Below are positions 7,461-15,403 of a DNA stretch of 21,868 nucleotides, piece after piece (position 1 is the first letter of the stretch; each line of letters opens with the position of its first letter). Under the pieces are notes generated by a model that saw nothing but the letters and a program-made list of their open reading frames with translations, did no database searches and was not told the origin of the DNA. Source of the stretch: JAHDBG01 sp963922685. GTDB taxonomy: Bacteria; Pseudomonadota; Gammaproteobacteria; Chromatiales; Chromatiaceae. The stretch covers positions 1 through 21,868 of the forward strand of contig CAWUJM010000031.1 of assembly GCA_963922685.1 (NCBI GenBank), read 5' to 3'. A program made the position numbers and the translations under genes.

Positions 7461-8459
7461 ATGCGTATCCTGATCGTAAAGCTGTCTTCACTGGGCGACC
7501 TGATTCATACCTTTCCGGCGCTGACCGATGCTGCAGCTGCCCTGCCGCAGGTTCGCTTTGACTGGATGGTGGATCACAGCTTTGCTGCAGTGCCGACCTG
7601 GCACCCGGCAGTGGCACAAACACATGCCGTACCGTTGCGCCAGTGGTGGCAACGCGGACAGGCAACACATCTGGTACGATCGCTACGCACCCTGAGTCGT
7701 CTGACATACGACCTGATCATTGATGCACAGGGACTGATCAAAAGTGCGCTGGTTGCACGGCTGGTATCCGGTACTGTAGCCGGTTATGACCGGGACTCCA
7801 TTCGCGAGTCGCTGGCCTGCCGCAGTTACCAGCAATGTTATGCCGTACCAGGTGACTGGCATGCGATCCGGCGTATTCGCTACCTGTTCGCACAGGCACT
7901 GGGCTATCCGCTGCCGAGTACACCACCAGACTATGGCCTTGCCAGGCACAGCGTCGCAACAGATCATATCCTGTTACTGCATGGTGCCAGCTGGCCGAAT
8001 AAATTATGGCCGACAGACTATTGGGTGGAGCTGATCCACCTGATCGGGTCTGACGCGCAGATTGTATTACCCGGACATACACCGCAGGAACAGGCTCGTG
8101 CGCATCAGATTGTGCAACAGGCAGGTCGTGGTCAGGTGTTACCACCCCTGGAACTGAACGCGCTGTATCAGCAGATAGCCGCCTGTCGGGGGGTTGTGGG
8201 CCTGGATTCCGGGCTGGCCCATCTGGCGGCTGCGCTGGGTACTCCGGCGGTCACACTGTATGGCCCGACTCAGGTCAGCCTGAGTGGTGCCATCGGACCC
8301 TGTCAGAGCAACCTGCATTCAGATTTTGCCTGTGCACCCTGCCTGCGCCGCACCTGTCGCTATACCGGCCCGGCCACGGTGCAACCGGCCTGTTTTGCAG
8401 AGCTCAAACCCGAGCGGGTGTGGCAACAATTACAACATCGTATGGCGTTAAGTGCGTAA
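7461..8459 (+). CDS. waaC: Lipopolysaccharide heptosyltransferase I
   Basis: WaaC adds the first L-glycero-D-manno-heptose to the Kdo of the lipopolysaccharide inner core on the cytoplasmic face of the inner membrane (glycosyltransferase family 9). The 332-residue product starts with MRILIVKLSSLGDLIHTFPAL, the classic heptosyltransferase N-terminus. It also has HGASWPNKLWP (174-184) and the nucleotide-sugar-binding GLDSGLAHLAAALGTP near 247-262. A ribosome site GAGGG precedes the ATG by about 7 bases. Heptosyltransferase II (WaaF) is the alternative, but the HTFPALTDA and KLWP patterns favour WaaC. It lies between tsaC and prc rather than in a lipopolysaccharide cluster. Confidence 0.9.
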   Translation: MRILIVKLSSLGDLIHTFPALTDAAAALPQVRFDWMVDHSFAAVPTWHPAVAQTHAVPLRQWWQRGQATHLVRSLRTLSRLTYDLIIDAQGLIKSALVARLVSGTVAGYDRDSIRESLACRSYQQCYAVPGDWHAIRRIRYLFAQALGYPLPSTPPDYGLARHSVATDHILLLHGASWPNKLWPTDYWVELIHLIGSDAQIVLPGHTPQEQARAHQIVQQAGRGQVLPPLELNALYQQIAACRGVVGLDSGLAHLAAALGTPAVTLYGPTQVSLSGAIGPCQSNLHSDFACAPCLRRTCRYTGPATVQPACFAELKPERVWQQLQHRMALSA

Positions 8460-8474
8460 CCGAGGGACCGGATC

Positions 8475-10556
8475 ATGCGCATGATTATTACCCGAGCCGC
8501 CAGCAGCCTGATCAGTCTGTTGAGCATCTGTGTGGCATCAGCTCAGCCGCAGTTGGTACCAACAGAGACTCTGCAACCGGATCGGCAGCAGAATCGTATT
8601 GCGATCACAATTGCTCAGGTACTGACGGATTATCATTATTCCCGCCCGGTGCTCAATGATGCATTGTCTCAGCGGGTCTGGCAGCGCTATCTGGATATGC
8701 TGGATCCGAACCGCTATTTCTTTATTCAGCCGGACATTCAGGATTTTCAACGCTACCGGAATCAGCTGGATGACAGCCTGGTAAAAGGTAGCCTGCAACC
8801 AGCGTACCTGATCTTTAGGCGTTATCGTACACGGGTACAGGAACGTATTGCCTATGCTGAACAGTTATTAGCAACGCACACCTTTGATTTCAGTCTGCCG
8901 GAACGTTTTCAGTTTGACCGGCAGGACGGTCCCTGGTCGGCAGATAGGGCCACGCTGAATGAAGTCTGGCGCAAGCGTATAAAAAATGACCTGCTGGTTG
9001 AACAGCTGGCGGCAGAACAGAGCGACGAACCGACAGAAGACCTGCAGGCAAAGCTGCGCAAACGGTATGCCGCGATACAGCGGCGGGTATTACAACTGAA
9101 TGCAGCGGATGTGTTTGAGCAGTTTATCAATGCATTTACCCTGAGCATTGAGCCACATACCGGCTATATGTCGCCGCGCCTGTCAGAAAACTTCGACATT
9201 GATATGCGCCTGTCCCTGCAGGGCATCGGTGCTGTATTACGGGATGATAATGAGTATACGACGATCGTCAGCATTGTCCCCGGCGGGCCTGCCAGCAAAA
9301 ATAACGCACTGCAGTCCGGAGACCGGATCCTAAGCGTTGCGCAGGGGCAGCAGGGTGCGATGCAGGATGTGGTCGGCTGGCGGCTGCAGGATGTGGTGGA
9401 TCTGATTCGTGGGGAAAAAGGCTCAACGGTACGCCTGAAGGTGCTACCGAAGCAGGGTATTCAGGGGAAGCCGCGCGAGATTGCGCTGGTCCGGGATGAA
9501 ATCAGGCTGGAGGATAAGGCAGCAAGCAGTCAGATCCTGCAGGGCGAGGCTTTCGCCGGCAAAAAGATCGGCGTCATTGACATTCCGGCGTTTTATCGCG
9601 ATTTTGCAGCACAATCCGCCGGCAAGGCAGACTTCCGCAGTACTACCCGTGACGTGCGGAAGTTGCTGGAACAGCTCAAGGCGGCAGAGATAGATGGTAT
9701 TGTGGTGGACCTGCGCGGCAATGGCGGGGGATCATTAGCCGAAGCAACTGAACTGACCGGATTGTTTATTCGCCGGGGTCCGATTGTTCAGGTAAAAAAC
9801 AGTGCGGGCAAGATCCAGCTGGAAAAAGATACCGATCCGGCGCAGGTGTATGCCGGGCCACTGGCGGTGCTGGTGGATCGACACAGTGCCTCAGCGTCAG
9901 AAATCTTTGCCGGTGCCATGCAGGATTATGGTCGCGGCCTGGTACTGGGCGAACCGACCTTCGGCAAGGGCACAGTACAAACCCTGATTGACCTGCAACG
10001 CCACCTGAAAAATGCTGACCAGGCCGGGCGGCTGCGCCTGACCATGGCACAATTCTTCCGGGTTGAGGGCTCCAGCACCCAGTATCGTGGCGTGGTACCG
10101 GATATCATCTTTCCGGTCTCTGCACATCGCGACGAACAGGGTGAACGGGCCCTGGATCATGCCTTGCCCTGGGCACGGGTCAGTTCGGTATTAGTACGCC
10201 CGGCAACGCCCCCGACAATCCTGGATCAGCTGCAGCGACGGCATGCGCACCGTATCGCACACGATCCGGGGTTTATCTATTTATCTGCCCGGGAAGAACT
10301 GTTGACTGAACTGGCTGAGACATCGGACATCTCCCTGCAGGCACAACAACGGCGTACCGAACAGACGCAACGTGAAGCTGAACAACTGAACATTCGCAAC
10401 CAGTTACGCGCCCATCGCGGACTGCCCGCCCTGACAAATCTGCAGAACCCGACCGGAGATCCCGCAGTGGATGATGCAGATCCCGAAGGCATCCGGCGTA
10501 TCATGCTGGATGAAGCGGCCCTGATTCTGGCTGATGTCATTCATGGGCACCGCTAA
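8475..10556 (+). CDS. prc: Periplasmic tail-specific (C-terminal processing) protease
   Basis: Prc/Tsp is a periplasmic serine-lysine protease that degrades proteins with nonpolar C-termini and trims lipoproteins and peptidoglycan hydrolases. The 693-residue product begins with a signal peptide probably cleaved after ASA (residue 23). A PDZ domain covers about 245-345 (QGIGAVLRDDNEYTTIVSIVPGGPA). The catalytic site follows, with Ser473 in SASASEIFAGAMQDYGRG and Lys498 in FGKGTVQ. The 25-residue spacing equals that of Ser430 and Lys455 in the E. coli enzyme. A C-terminal helical domain follows. A ribosome site GAGGGA lies 7 bases before the ATG. Oddly, the last three codons (Gly-His-Arg) and the TAA lie inside the terminal repeat of an inserted element, so the natural C-terminus has been replaced. 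Confidence 0.95.
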   Translation: MRMIITRAASSLISLLSICVASAQPQLVPTETLQPDRQQNRIAITIAQVLTDYHYSRPVLNDALSQRVWQRYLDMLDPNRYFFIQPDIQDFQRYRNQLDDSLVKGSLQPAYLIFRRYRTRVQERIAYAEQLLATHTFDFSLPERFQFDRQDGPWSADRATLNEVWRKRIKNDLLVEQLAAEQSDEPTEDLQAKLRKRYAAIQRRVLQLNAADVFEQFINAFTLSIEPHTGYMSPRLSENFDIDMRLSLQGIGAVLRDDNEYTTIVSIVPGGPASKNNALQSGDRILSVAQGQQGAMQDVVGWRLQDVVDLIRGEKGSTVRLKVLPKQGIQGKPREIALVRDEIRLEDKAASSQILQGEAFAGKKIGVIDIPAFYRDFAAQSAGKADFRSTTRDVRKLLEQLKAAEIDGIVVDLRGNGGGSLAEATELTGLFIRRGPIVQVKNSAGKIQLEKDTDPAQVYAGPLAVLVDRHSASASEIFAGAMQDYGRGLVLGEPTFGKGTVQTLIDLQRHLKNADQAGRLRLTMAQFFRVEGSSTQYRGVVPDIIFPVSAHRDEQGERALDHALPWARVSSVLVRPATPPTILDQLQRRHAHRIAHDPGFIYLSAREELLTELAETSDISLQAQQRRTEQTQREAEQLNIRNQLRAHRGLPALTNLQNPTGDPAVDDADPEGIRRIMLDEAALILADVIHGHR

Positions 10557-10664
10557 AAACTGTTGCGCTCGCAAATACTTCGTTGAAAAGTGCTCATGTA
10601 CGACCTGTACACTGCGCTTTTTCGCCTCGTCTTTGCTTCGCTCGCGATGTTTTTAGCGGTGCCC
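10545..10664. mobile_element. 120-bp MITE-like element with perfect 16-bp terminal inverted repeats
   Basis: GGGCACCGCTAAAAAC at 10545-10560 is the exact reverse complement of 10649-10664. The four bases outside each end are the same, TCAT (10541-10544 and 10665-10668), as expected for a target duplication. The interior continues with imperfect complementarity (TGCGCTCGCAAA against TTTGCTTCGCTCGCG, and AAAAGTGC against TGCGCTTTT). It encodes no protein. The left end supplies the stop codon of prc. The right end matches 19200-19233 at 28 of 34 positions. In RNA it would fold into a long stem and could end or slow transcription between prc and gshA. Confidence 0.7.
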
Positions 10665-10684
10665 TCATTTCAAAGGATAACGTA

Positions 10685-10807
10685 ATGACAAAAAGAACAG
10701 TACGTGGTAATCCCCGGGTGACAGTAGCACTGATCGGCACCAGCGATAGTGATGTTTCCAGGCTGCCCGGAACAGCTTCTCCGGAACCGGTCGCACAGGT
10801 CAACTGA
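10685..10807 (+). CDS. Small 40-residue hypothetical protein before gshA
   Basis: A 40-codon frame, MTKRTVRGNPRVTV to PEPVAQVN, starts at ATG 10685 behind a good ribosome site AAGGA (10673-10677, 7-base spacing). It ends 17 bases before the gshA start. I recognise no family, signal peptide or membrane segment. The N-terminus is basic and there is no cysteine. gshA itself has no visible Shine-Dalgarno, so translation of this frame may help initiation at gshA. If the MITE-like element is removed in thought, the ribosome site overlaps the old end of prc and the ATG lies four bases after the prc stop, which is a normal operon arrangement. It could still be a chance ORF. Confidence 0.45.
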   Translation: MTKRTVRGNPRVTVALIGTSDSDVSRLPGTASPEPVAQVN

Positions 10808-10824
10808 CGACGCCTGACTGTCCC

Positions 10825-12423
10825 ATGCATCTTCTCATACAACAGTGTCTGGCCCGTCTGGATCAGGGCACTTTTTTCGCTTCCCGCATCGGAGTGGAAA
10901 AAGAAAGCCTGCGCACGACCCGGTCCGGACACCTGGCACAGACGCCCCACCCACCCGCCTGGGGTGCCGCACTGACTCACCCCGCCCTCACGACAGATTA
11001 TGCCGAGGCACTGACCGAGTTCATCACCCCGCCCCTGACAACACCTGAATCAGTCTGCGACGAGCTGTTGCGCTGGCATGTATATGCCAGCCAGCAACTC
11101 ACAGAAGAACAATTCTGGGCTGCCAGTATGCCCTGCCGCCTGCCCGCAGATGAGCGGATTCAGGTCGCTGAGTATGGTTCGTCCAATCCGGGACGGATGA
11201 AACAACTGTACCGCATCGGCCTGGGACATCGGTATGGTCGCGCCATGCAGGTGATTGCCGGCGTGCATGTGAACTGGTCTCTGCCGGATGAATTCTGGCG
11301 ACATTATGCCGATCTGATCCGGGCAGATGAACCTGACTGGCGCACTCTGCGGGATGTGCATTCTCTGGGCCTGGTGCGCAATATTGTGCGGTTCGGTTGG
11401 CTGATCCCTTATTTATTTGGTGCATCGCCCGTCGTCGGCCGGTCTTTTCTGAACCATGTACCGCAACCACTTGACCGCTGGGACCAACACACCTACTACC
11501 AGCCGGATGCCACATCATTACGGCTGAGTGATATCGGCTATCAGAACAATACCGGCTCAGACTGGCTGGTAAATTACAACACAGTACGTGATTATGCCCG
11601 CAGCCTGCTGCAGGCAACACTGACTCCCTCACCCGTCTGGCAGAAGATCGGGGTCAAGGTACAGAATCAATATTGCCAGCTGAATGACCACATTCTGCAG
11701 ATCGAAAACGAATATTACAGTCCGGTACGCCCGAAACAACCGCCCCGCAGCCTGGAAAGCCCGGCAATTGCACTGGTCGAACGCGGCATCAATCATATCG
11801 AACTGCGTTCTCTGGACGTCAACCCGTATGCGCCGGTCGGTGTTACCCCGGAACAACTGTATTTTCTGGATGCATTTATGCTGACCTGTCTGCTGGCACC
11901 CAGTCCGCCACTGGAACGGCAGGAACAACAGACCAGTCAACACAACCTGCGCCTGATCGCGCAGCAGGGCCGGTCCGCAACATTGACGCTGCAACGTGCG
12001 GGCCAGGCAGTCAGCCATCGTACCTGGGGGCATGAACTGCTGCAGGCAATGGAACCGGTATGCGCCTGGCTGGATCAGCAACACAACACTCGCAGCTACA
12101 CACAAACACTGGCCACCCAACAGGCAAAACTACAGGATCCGGCACTGACACCCTCAGCCCGACTCTGGCATGAGATACAACAGCGACAGGCCGGGTTTTA
12201 TGAGATAGCCGCTGATTATTCAGCACAACACCATCAGTTTTTTCAGCAACAGACTCTGACCCCTGCTCAACAGCAGCAATGTGAACAGATCAGTGCGGCC
12301 TCTCATCAGCAGGCAGCCGAGCTCGCTGCTGCAGAACAGCTGGATTTTGATCAGTTTCTGGCAGATTATTTTACTGCGGTTACCCGCGCAGCCGGAAATC
12401 TGGGTTTGCTCTCCACCGCCTGA
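10825..12423 (+). CDS. gshA: Glutamate-cysteine ligase
   Basis: GshA joins glutamate and cysteine using ATP to give gamma-glutamylcysteine, the committed step of glutathione synthesis. The 532-residue protein is close to the proteobacterial type-1 enzyme in length (518 in E. coli). Matching features include GVEKESLRTTRSGHLAQTPHP near residue 23, the TTDYAEALTEFITP segment, MPCRLP, EYGSSNPGRMKQLYRIGLGHRYG, AGVHVNWSLP and NHIELRSLDVNPYAPVG. The C-terminal ~150 residues are Gln-rich. The ATG at 10825 fits the family N-terminus but has no clear ribosome site. The gspH-like gene starts 5 bases after the stop. Its product is needed for the glutathione used by frmA and frmB downstream. Confidence 0.96.
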   Translation: MHLLIQQCLARLDQGTFFASRIGVEKESLRTTRSGHLAQTPHPPAWGAALTHPALTTDYAEALTEFITPPLTTPESVCDELLRWHVYASQQLTEEQFWAASMPCRLPADERIQVAEYGSSNPGRMKQLYRIGLGHRYGRAMQVIAGVHVNWSLPDEFWRHYADLIRADEPDWRTLRDVHSLGLVRNIVRFGWLIPYLFGASPVVGRSFLNHVPQPLDRWDQHTYYQPDATSLRLSDIGYQNNTGSDWLVNYNTVRDYARSLLQATLTPSPVWQKIGVKVQNQYCQLNDHILQIENEYYSPVRPKQPPRSLESPAIALVERGINHIELRSLDVNPYAPVGVTPEQLYFLDAFMLTCLLAPSPPLERQEQQTSQHNLRLIAQQGRSATLTLQRAGQAVSHRTWGHELLQAMEPVCAWLDQQHNTRSYTQTLATQQAKLQDPALTPSARLWHEIQQRQAGFYEIAADYSAQHHQFFQQQTLTPAQQQQCEQISAASHQQAAELAAAEQLDFDQFLADYFTAVTRAAGNLGLLSTA

Positions 12424-12428
12424 ATTCT

Positions 12429-12965
12429 ATGTCAGCATCATCCGGTCTGCAGCAGCGCGGCCTTACCCTGATCGAATTATTAGTGACGGTGGCAATCATC
12501 GGGATTATCACCACCCTGCTGACATTGAATGCCGGTCACTGGCTGAGCGATGCGACCGCACAGACTGAGGCGCAACGGCTGCGTCACAAAATACAGGCAT
12601 TGTCAGACCAGGCAGTGATTACACAGATGGCGGTGGGTCTGGTGCTGCAGCCGGATACCATACTTATTTTTCAGCACCAGCCACACCGGCAGGATCCGTG
12701 GCAGGAACAACGACCACCGATTACACTGGCTGCCGGTATGCGCCTGCTGGTGCCACTAGTTACGGCCACAGACAGCACCGCAAAGGATGATACTAAACCT
12801 GAACCACCGGATATCGCATTATATTTAGGTCCGGACGGACGCGCGACACCCCTCCGGCTGGGACTTGAGGATACACACAGCCGCTGTTATCTGAATATCA
12901 ATACCGCCGTTGGCATCACGCTGAGCGACTGTACCGGATCGCCTGCAGACAGAGACTCGGGTTGA
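12429..12965 (+). CDS. gspH: GspH-like minor pseudopilin (type II secretion)
   Basis: The 178-residue product begins with a prepilin leader ending in RG, followed by LTLIELLVTVAIIGIITTLLTL. This gives the Gly|Leu prepilin-peptidase site with Glu at mature position 5 and an N-terminal hydrophobic helix. The C-terminal domain has little conserved sequence beyond LYLGPDGRATPLRLGL and a pair of cysteines (CYLNINTAVGITLSDC), which fits the GspH/FimT domain. GspH caps or initiates the type II pseudopilus with GspI, J and K. The ATG is 5 bases after the gshA stop and lacks a ribosome site, so it is probably coupled to gshA. It stands alone, about 10.5 kb from gspFG. A FimT-like type IV pilin is the main alternative. 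Confidence 0.7.
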   Translation: MSASSGLQQRGLTLIELLVTVAIIGIITTLLTLNAGHWLSDATAQTEAQRLRHKIQALSDQAVITQMAVGLVLQPDTILIFQHQPHRQDPWQEQRPPITLAAGMRLLVPLVTATDSTAKDDTKPEPPDIALYLGPDGRATPLRLGLEDTHSRCYLNINTAVGITLSDCTGSPADRDSG

Positions 12966-12970
12966 TATTA

Positions 12971-13076
12971 GCATGATCCGGGGCTGTTCACCGAGGTACG
13001 TCATAAACCCATCCGTGGGGGCTCGGCTGCGACCATCCAAGCCGCAGACGCCCTCGGAAACAGTCCCGAATCATGC
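12971..13076. repeat. 106-bp imperfect palindrome after gspH
   Basis: GCATGATCCGGGGCTGTT at 12971-12988 pairs with AACAGTCCCGAATCATGC at 13059-13076 with two mismatches in 18, and CCGAGG at 12991-12996 pairs with CCTCGG at 13052-13057. The middle (GGCTGCG ... GCCGCAG) forms a further small stem. Part of the right half matches, in reverse orientation, the repeat at 6799-6830. No target duplication is evident. It may end transcription after gspH, but there is no T tract. Confidence 0.6.
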
Positions 13077-13110
13077 CTTCCAGCGCGGCGTTACAGCCAC
13101 CTGTGTCACT

Positions 13111-13149
13111 ATTTTCAAGCAGGCACCATCCGGGAGTGTTGGTGCCTGT
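13111..13149 (+). repeat. Dispersed repeat copy 2, perfect 9-bp hairpin before frmA
   Basis: CAGGCACCA (13120-13128) pairs perfectly with TGGTGCCTG (13140-13148) around an 11-base loop. The hairpin ends 12 bases before the frmA ribosome site AAGGAG. The left part, ATTTTCAAGCAGGCACCA, recurs at 6577-6594 with one difference. The position suits a leader structure or an operator for frmAB, but the second copy in a gene-free gap argues for a dispersed element. Confidence 0.55.
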
Positions 13150-13171
13150 AGTTACAACATAAGGAGTCAGA

Positions 13172-14296
13172 ATGATGAAGATGCGTGCTGCAGTTGCCTG
13201 GGAACCGGATCAACCCCTGCAGATTGAGCAGGTTGATCTGGCAGCACCACGAGCTGGTGAAGTACTGATCCGGCTGGCCGCGACGGGTGTGTGTCACACA
13301 GATGCGTTTACCCTGTCCGGGGCCGATCCGGAAGGTGCCTTTCCATGTGTGCTGGGCCATGAGGGTGCCGGTGTCGTAGTGGAATGCGGGCCGGGCGTGA
13401 CGCTGGTACAACCGGATGATCATGTGATTCCGTTGTATATCCCGGAGTGTGGCAATTGTGTGTATTGTCATTCCGATAAAACAAACCTGTGCCAGTCGAT
13501 CGCAAAGACGGTCTGGACCGGTTATATGCCGGATGGTACGCGGCGGTTGTCCTGTGGCGGGAAGCCGCTGTTTCACTATATGGGGACCTCAACCTTCGCG
13601 GACTATACGATAGTGCCGGAGATTGCGCTGGCTAAGGTGAATCGGGCCGCGCCGCTGGATAAGGTATGTCTGTTAGGTTGCGGCATTACCACCGGTATTG
13701 GTGCGGTGCGCAATACAGCTCAGGTGCAGCCGGGCACGACGGTCGCTGTATTTGGTCTGGGAGGGATCGGACTGAGTGTGATTCAGGGTGCTGTGATGGC
13801 ACAGGCAGCGCGGATTATTGCAGTCGATATCAATCCGGATAAATTTGCGCTGGCACGCGATCTGGGTGCGACCGATTGCCTGAATCCGCAGGACGTCAGT
13901 GTGCCGGTACAGGAGGCGATTGTTGAACTGACGGATGGTGGGGTGGATTATTCGTTCGAGTGTATCGGCAATGTTGAGGTGATGCGTGCCGCGCTGGAAT
14001 GTACCCACCTCGGTTGGGGGGTGTCGGTGATTATCGGCGTGGCCGGTGCCGGGCATGAAATTCAGACACGCCCCTTTCAGCTGGTGACTGGTCGCACTTG
14101 GAAGGGCTCTGCATTTGGCGGGGTGAAGGGGCGTTCACAATTGCCCGGTTATGTCGATCAGTATCTCGCGGGTGATATTGAACTGGATAAGATGGTGACG
14201 CACACGATGCCGCTGGAAGATATCAACCAGGCATTTGATCTGATGCATGCCGGGCAGAGCATTCGTTCCGTCGTCCTGCTGCAGGAGTCCGTCTGA
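13172..14296 (+). CDS. frmA: S-(hydroxymethyl)glutathione dehydrogenase (class III alcohol dehydrogenase)
   Basis: FrmA (also called AdhC) oxidises S-hydroxymethylglutathione, formed spontaneously from formaldehyde and glutathione, to S-formylglutathione with NAD, and can also reduce S-nitrosoglutathione. The 374-residue protein has catalytic zinc ligands Cys41 (GVCHTDAFTLSG), His63-Glu64 (GHEGAGVV) and Cys170. The structural zinc cysteines are at 93, 96, 99 and 107 (CGNCVYCHSDKTNLC). The nucleotide fold is GLGGIG at 195-200 with Asp219. The ribosome site AAGGAG at 13161-13166 serves ATG 13172 or the adjacent ATG 13175, and alignment with E. coli FrmA slightly favours the latter. The stop overlaps the frmB start. 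No frmR-like repressor gene is adjacent. Confidence 0.96.
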   Translation: MMKMRAAVAWEPDQPLQIEQVDLAAPRAGEVLIRLAATGVCHTDAFTLSGADPEGAFPCVLGHEGAGVVVECGPGVTLVQPDDHVIPLYIPECGNCVYCHSDKTNLCQSIAKTVWTGYMPDGTRRLSCGGKPLFHYMGTSTFADYTIVPEIALAKVNRAAPLDKVCLLGCGITTGIGAVRNTAQVQPGTTVAVFGLGGIGLSVIQGAVMAQAARIIAVDINPDKFALARDLGATDCLNPQDVSVPVQEAIVELTDGGVDYSFECIGNVEVMRAALECTHLGWGVSVIIGVAGAGHEIQTRPFQLVTGRTWKGSAFGGVKGRSQLPGYVDQYLAGDIELDKMVTHTMPLEDINQAFDLMHAGQSIRSVVLLQESV

Positions 14297-15126
14297 TGAT
14301 CCGGTTAGTTGAGCAGATTAAGGAATTCGACGGCGTTCTGCATTTATATCAGCATGATTCTGAGGTCTGCGGCTGTACCATGTCATTCACGGTGTATCTG
14401 CCACCGCAGGCGGAACAGAATGAAGTGCCGGTGTTGTGGTGGTTGTCCGGCCTGACCTGCACCGATGAAAATTTCCGGGTGAAGGCGGGCGCACAACGGT
14501 ATGCTGCCGAACTGGGCATCGCGCTGGTGCTTCCGGATACCAGTCCACGAGGGATACAGGTACCAGATGATGCGGCGTATTATCTGGGACAGGGTGCGGG
14601 GTTTTATGTGAATGCAACGCAGTCGCCCTGGTCGCGTCATTTCCGCATGTATGACTATATCACGCAGGAGCTGCCGGCGACCCTGGCTGGTCTGCGGTTA
14701 CCTCTGAGTGACCGGCAATCCATTGCCGGGCATTCGATGGGTGGACATGGTGCGCTGGTCGTGGCACTGAACAATCCCGGCAGATTTCGTTCAGTCTCAG
14801 CCCTGGCACCGATCTGTCATCCGACACGCAGTACCTGGGGCAGGCAGATCTTCCGGACCTATCTGGGTGAGGATCAGGCGGCCTGGCAGAAGTATGACGC
14901 TTACTGCCTGATACAACAGGGTGCTGCGGCGTTACCGGTGCTGGTGGATCAGGGCACGGCGGACGAATTTTATCCGCAGGAGTTGCTGACAGAAGATCTG
15001 GTGGCAGCATGTCGGCCCCGTGATTTTCCGGCAAACATCCGGTTACAACCCGGATATGACCACAGTTTTCACTTTGTCGCGACCTTTATCGGCGAGCATT
15101 TACGCTGGCATGACGAGTACCTCTGA
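14296..15126 (+). CDS. frmB: S-formylglutathione hydrolase
   Basis: FrmB (FghA) hydrolyses S-formylglutathione to formate and glutathione, completing glutathione-dependent formaldehyde removal in the cytosol. The 276-residue alpha/beta hydrolase has the esterase-D layout: WWLSGLTCTDENF (oxyanion region), nucleophile Ser147 in GHSMGGHGAL, acid Asp223 in DQGTADEFY, and His256 in GYDHSFHF. The ATG overlaps the frmA stop (TGATG), so the pair is translationally coupled. The next gene downstream, clpX, is separated by 277 bases containing a repeat. Confidence 0.96.
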   Translation: MIRLVEQIKEFDGVLHLYQHDSEVCGCTMSFTVYLPPQAEQNEVPVLWWLSGLTCTDENFRVKAGAQRYAAELGIALVLPDTSPRGIQVPDDAAYYLGQGAGFYVNATQSPWSRHFRMYDYITQELPATLAGLRLPLSDRQSIAGHSMGGHGALVVALNNPGRFRSVSALAPICHPTRSTWGRQIFRTYLGEDQAAWQKYDAYCLIQQGAAALPVLVDQGTADEFYPQELLTEDLVAACRPRDFPANIRLQPGYDHSFHFVATFIGEHLRWHDEYL

Positions 15127-15136
15127 CTATCAGACA

Positions 15137-15281
15137 CGATTCAGACTGATGTGGGCTGGTATGCCGAAGCCATGCAACTTTTAATGGTGCTGACTTCAGT
15201 ATGAGCATGACCTGGGTTTATTCTCCGAGGGGCGTACCCTGGATAACGCTGGTACTGAGATCACTACATCAGTCTGCATCG
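15137..15281. repeat. 145-bp inverted-repeat element between frmB and clpX
   Basis: CGATTCAGACTGATGTGG at 15137-15154 pairs with CTACATCAGTCTGCATCG at 15264-15281 (16 of 18). The same 18-base motif occurs a third time at 6842-6859. The right part of the element, 15221-15285, aligns with 6799-6863 over its full 65 bases. Position and symmetry suggest a non-coding mobile or formerly mobile repeat. It occupies most of the gap where clpP usually precedes clpX. Confidence 0.55.
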
Positions 15282-15302
15282 CACCGGGGGTGCAGAAAAC
15301 AG

Positions 15303-15341
15303 TTTTTGATTTGCGTTGAATCCGCTATCATGCGGCATAAT
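15303..15341 (+). promoter_or_regulatory. Candidate clpX promoter region
   Basis: The AT-rich tract contains two possible -10 hexamers, TATCAT (15326-15331) and CATAAT (15336-15341), with poor -35 partners (TTTTTG at 15303 and TTGCGT at 15311). TATCAT sits at the centre of a CCGC-N6-GCGG inverted repeat (15322-15335), a possible operator. The assignment is weak, but clpX needs a promoter here because no clpP lies upstream. Confidence 0.3.
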
Positions 15342-15403
15342 TTCGCTATCTGCCCCGGGTTCTTCCGGGTGATGCAGATACTCAGATTGACCTGTTGCCC
15401 TGA

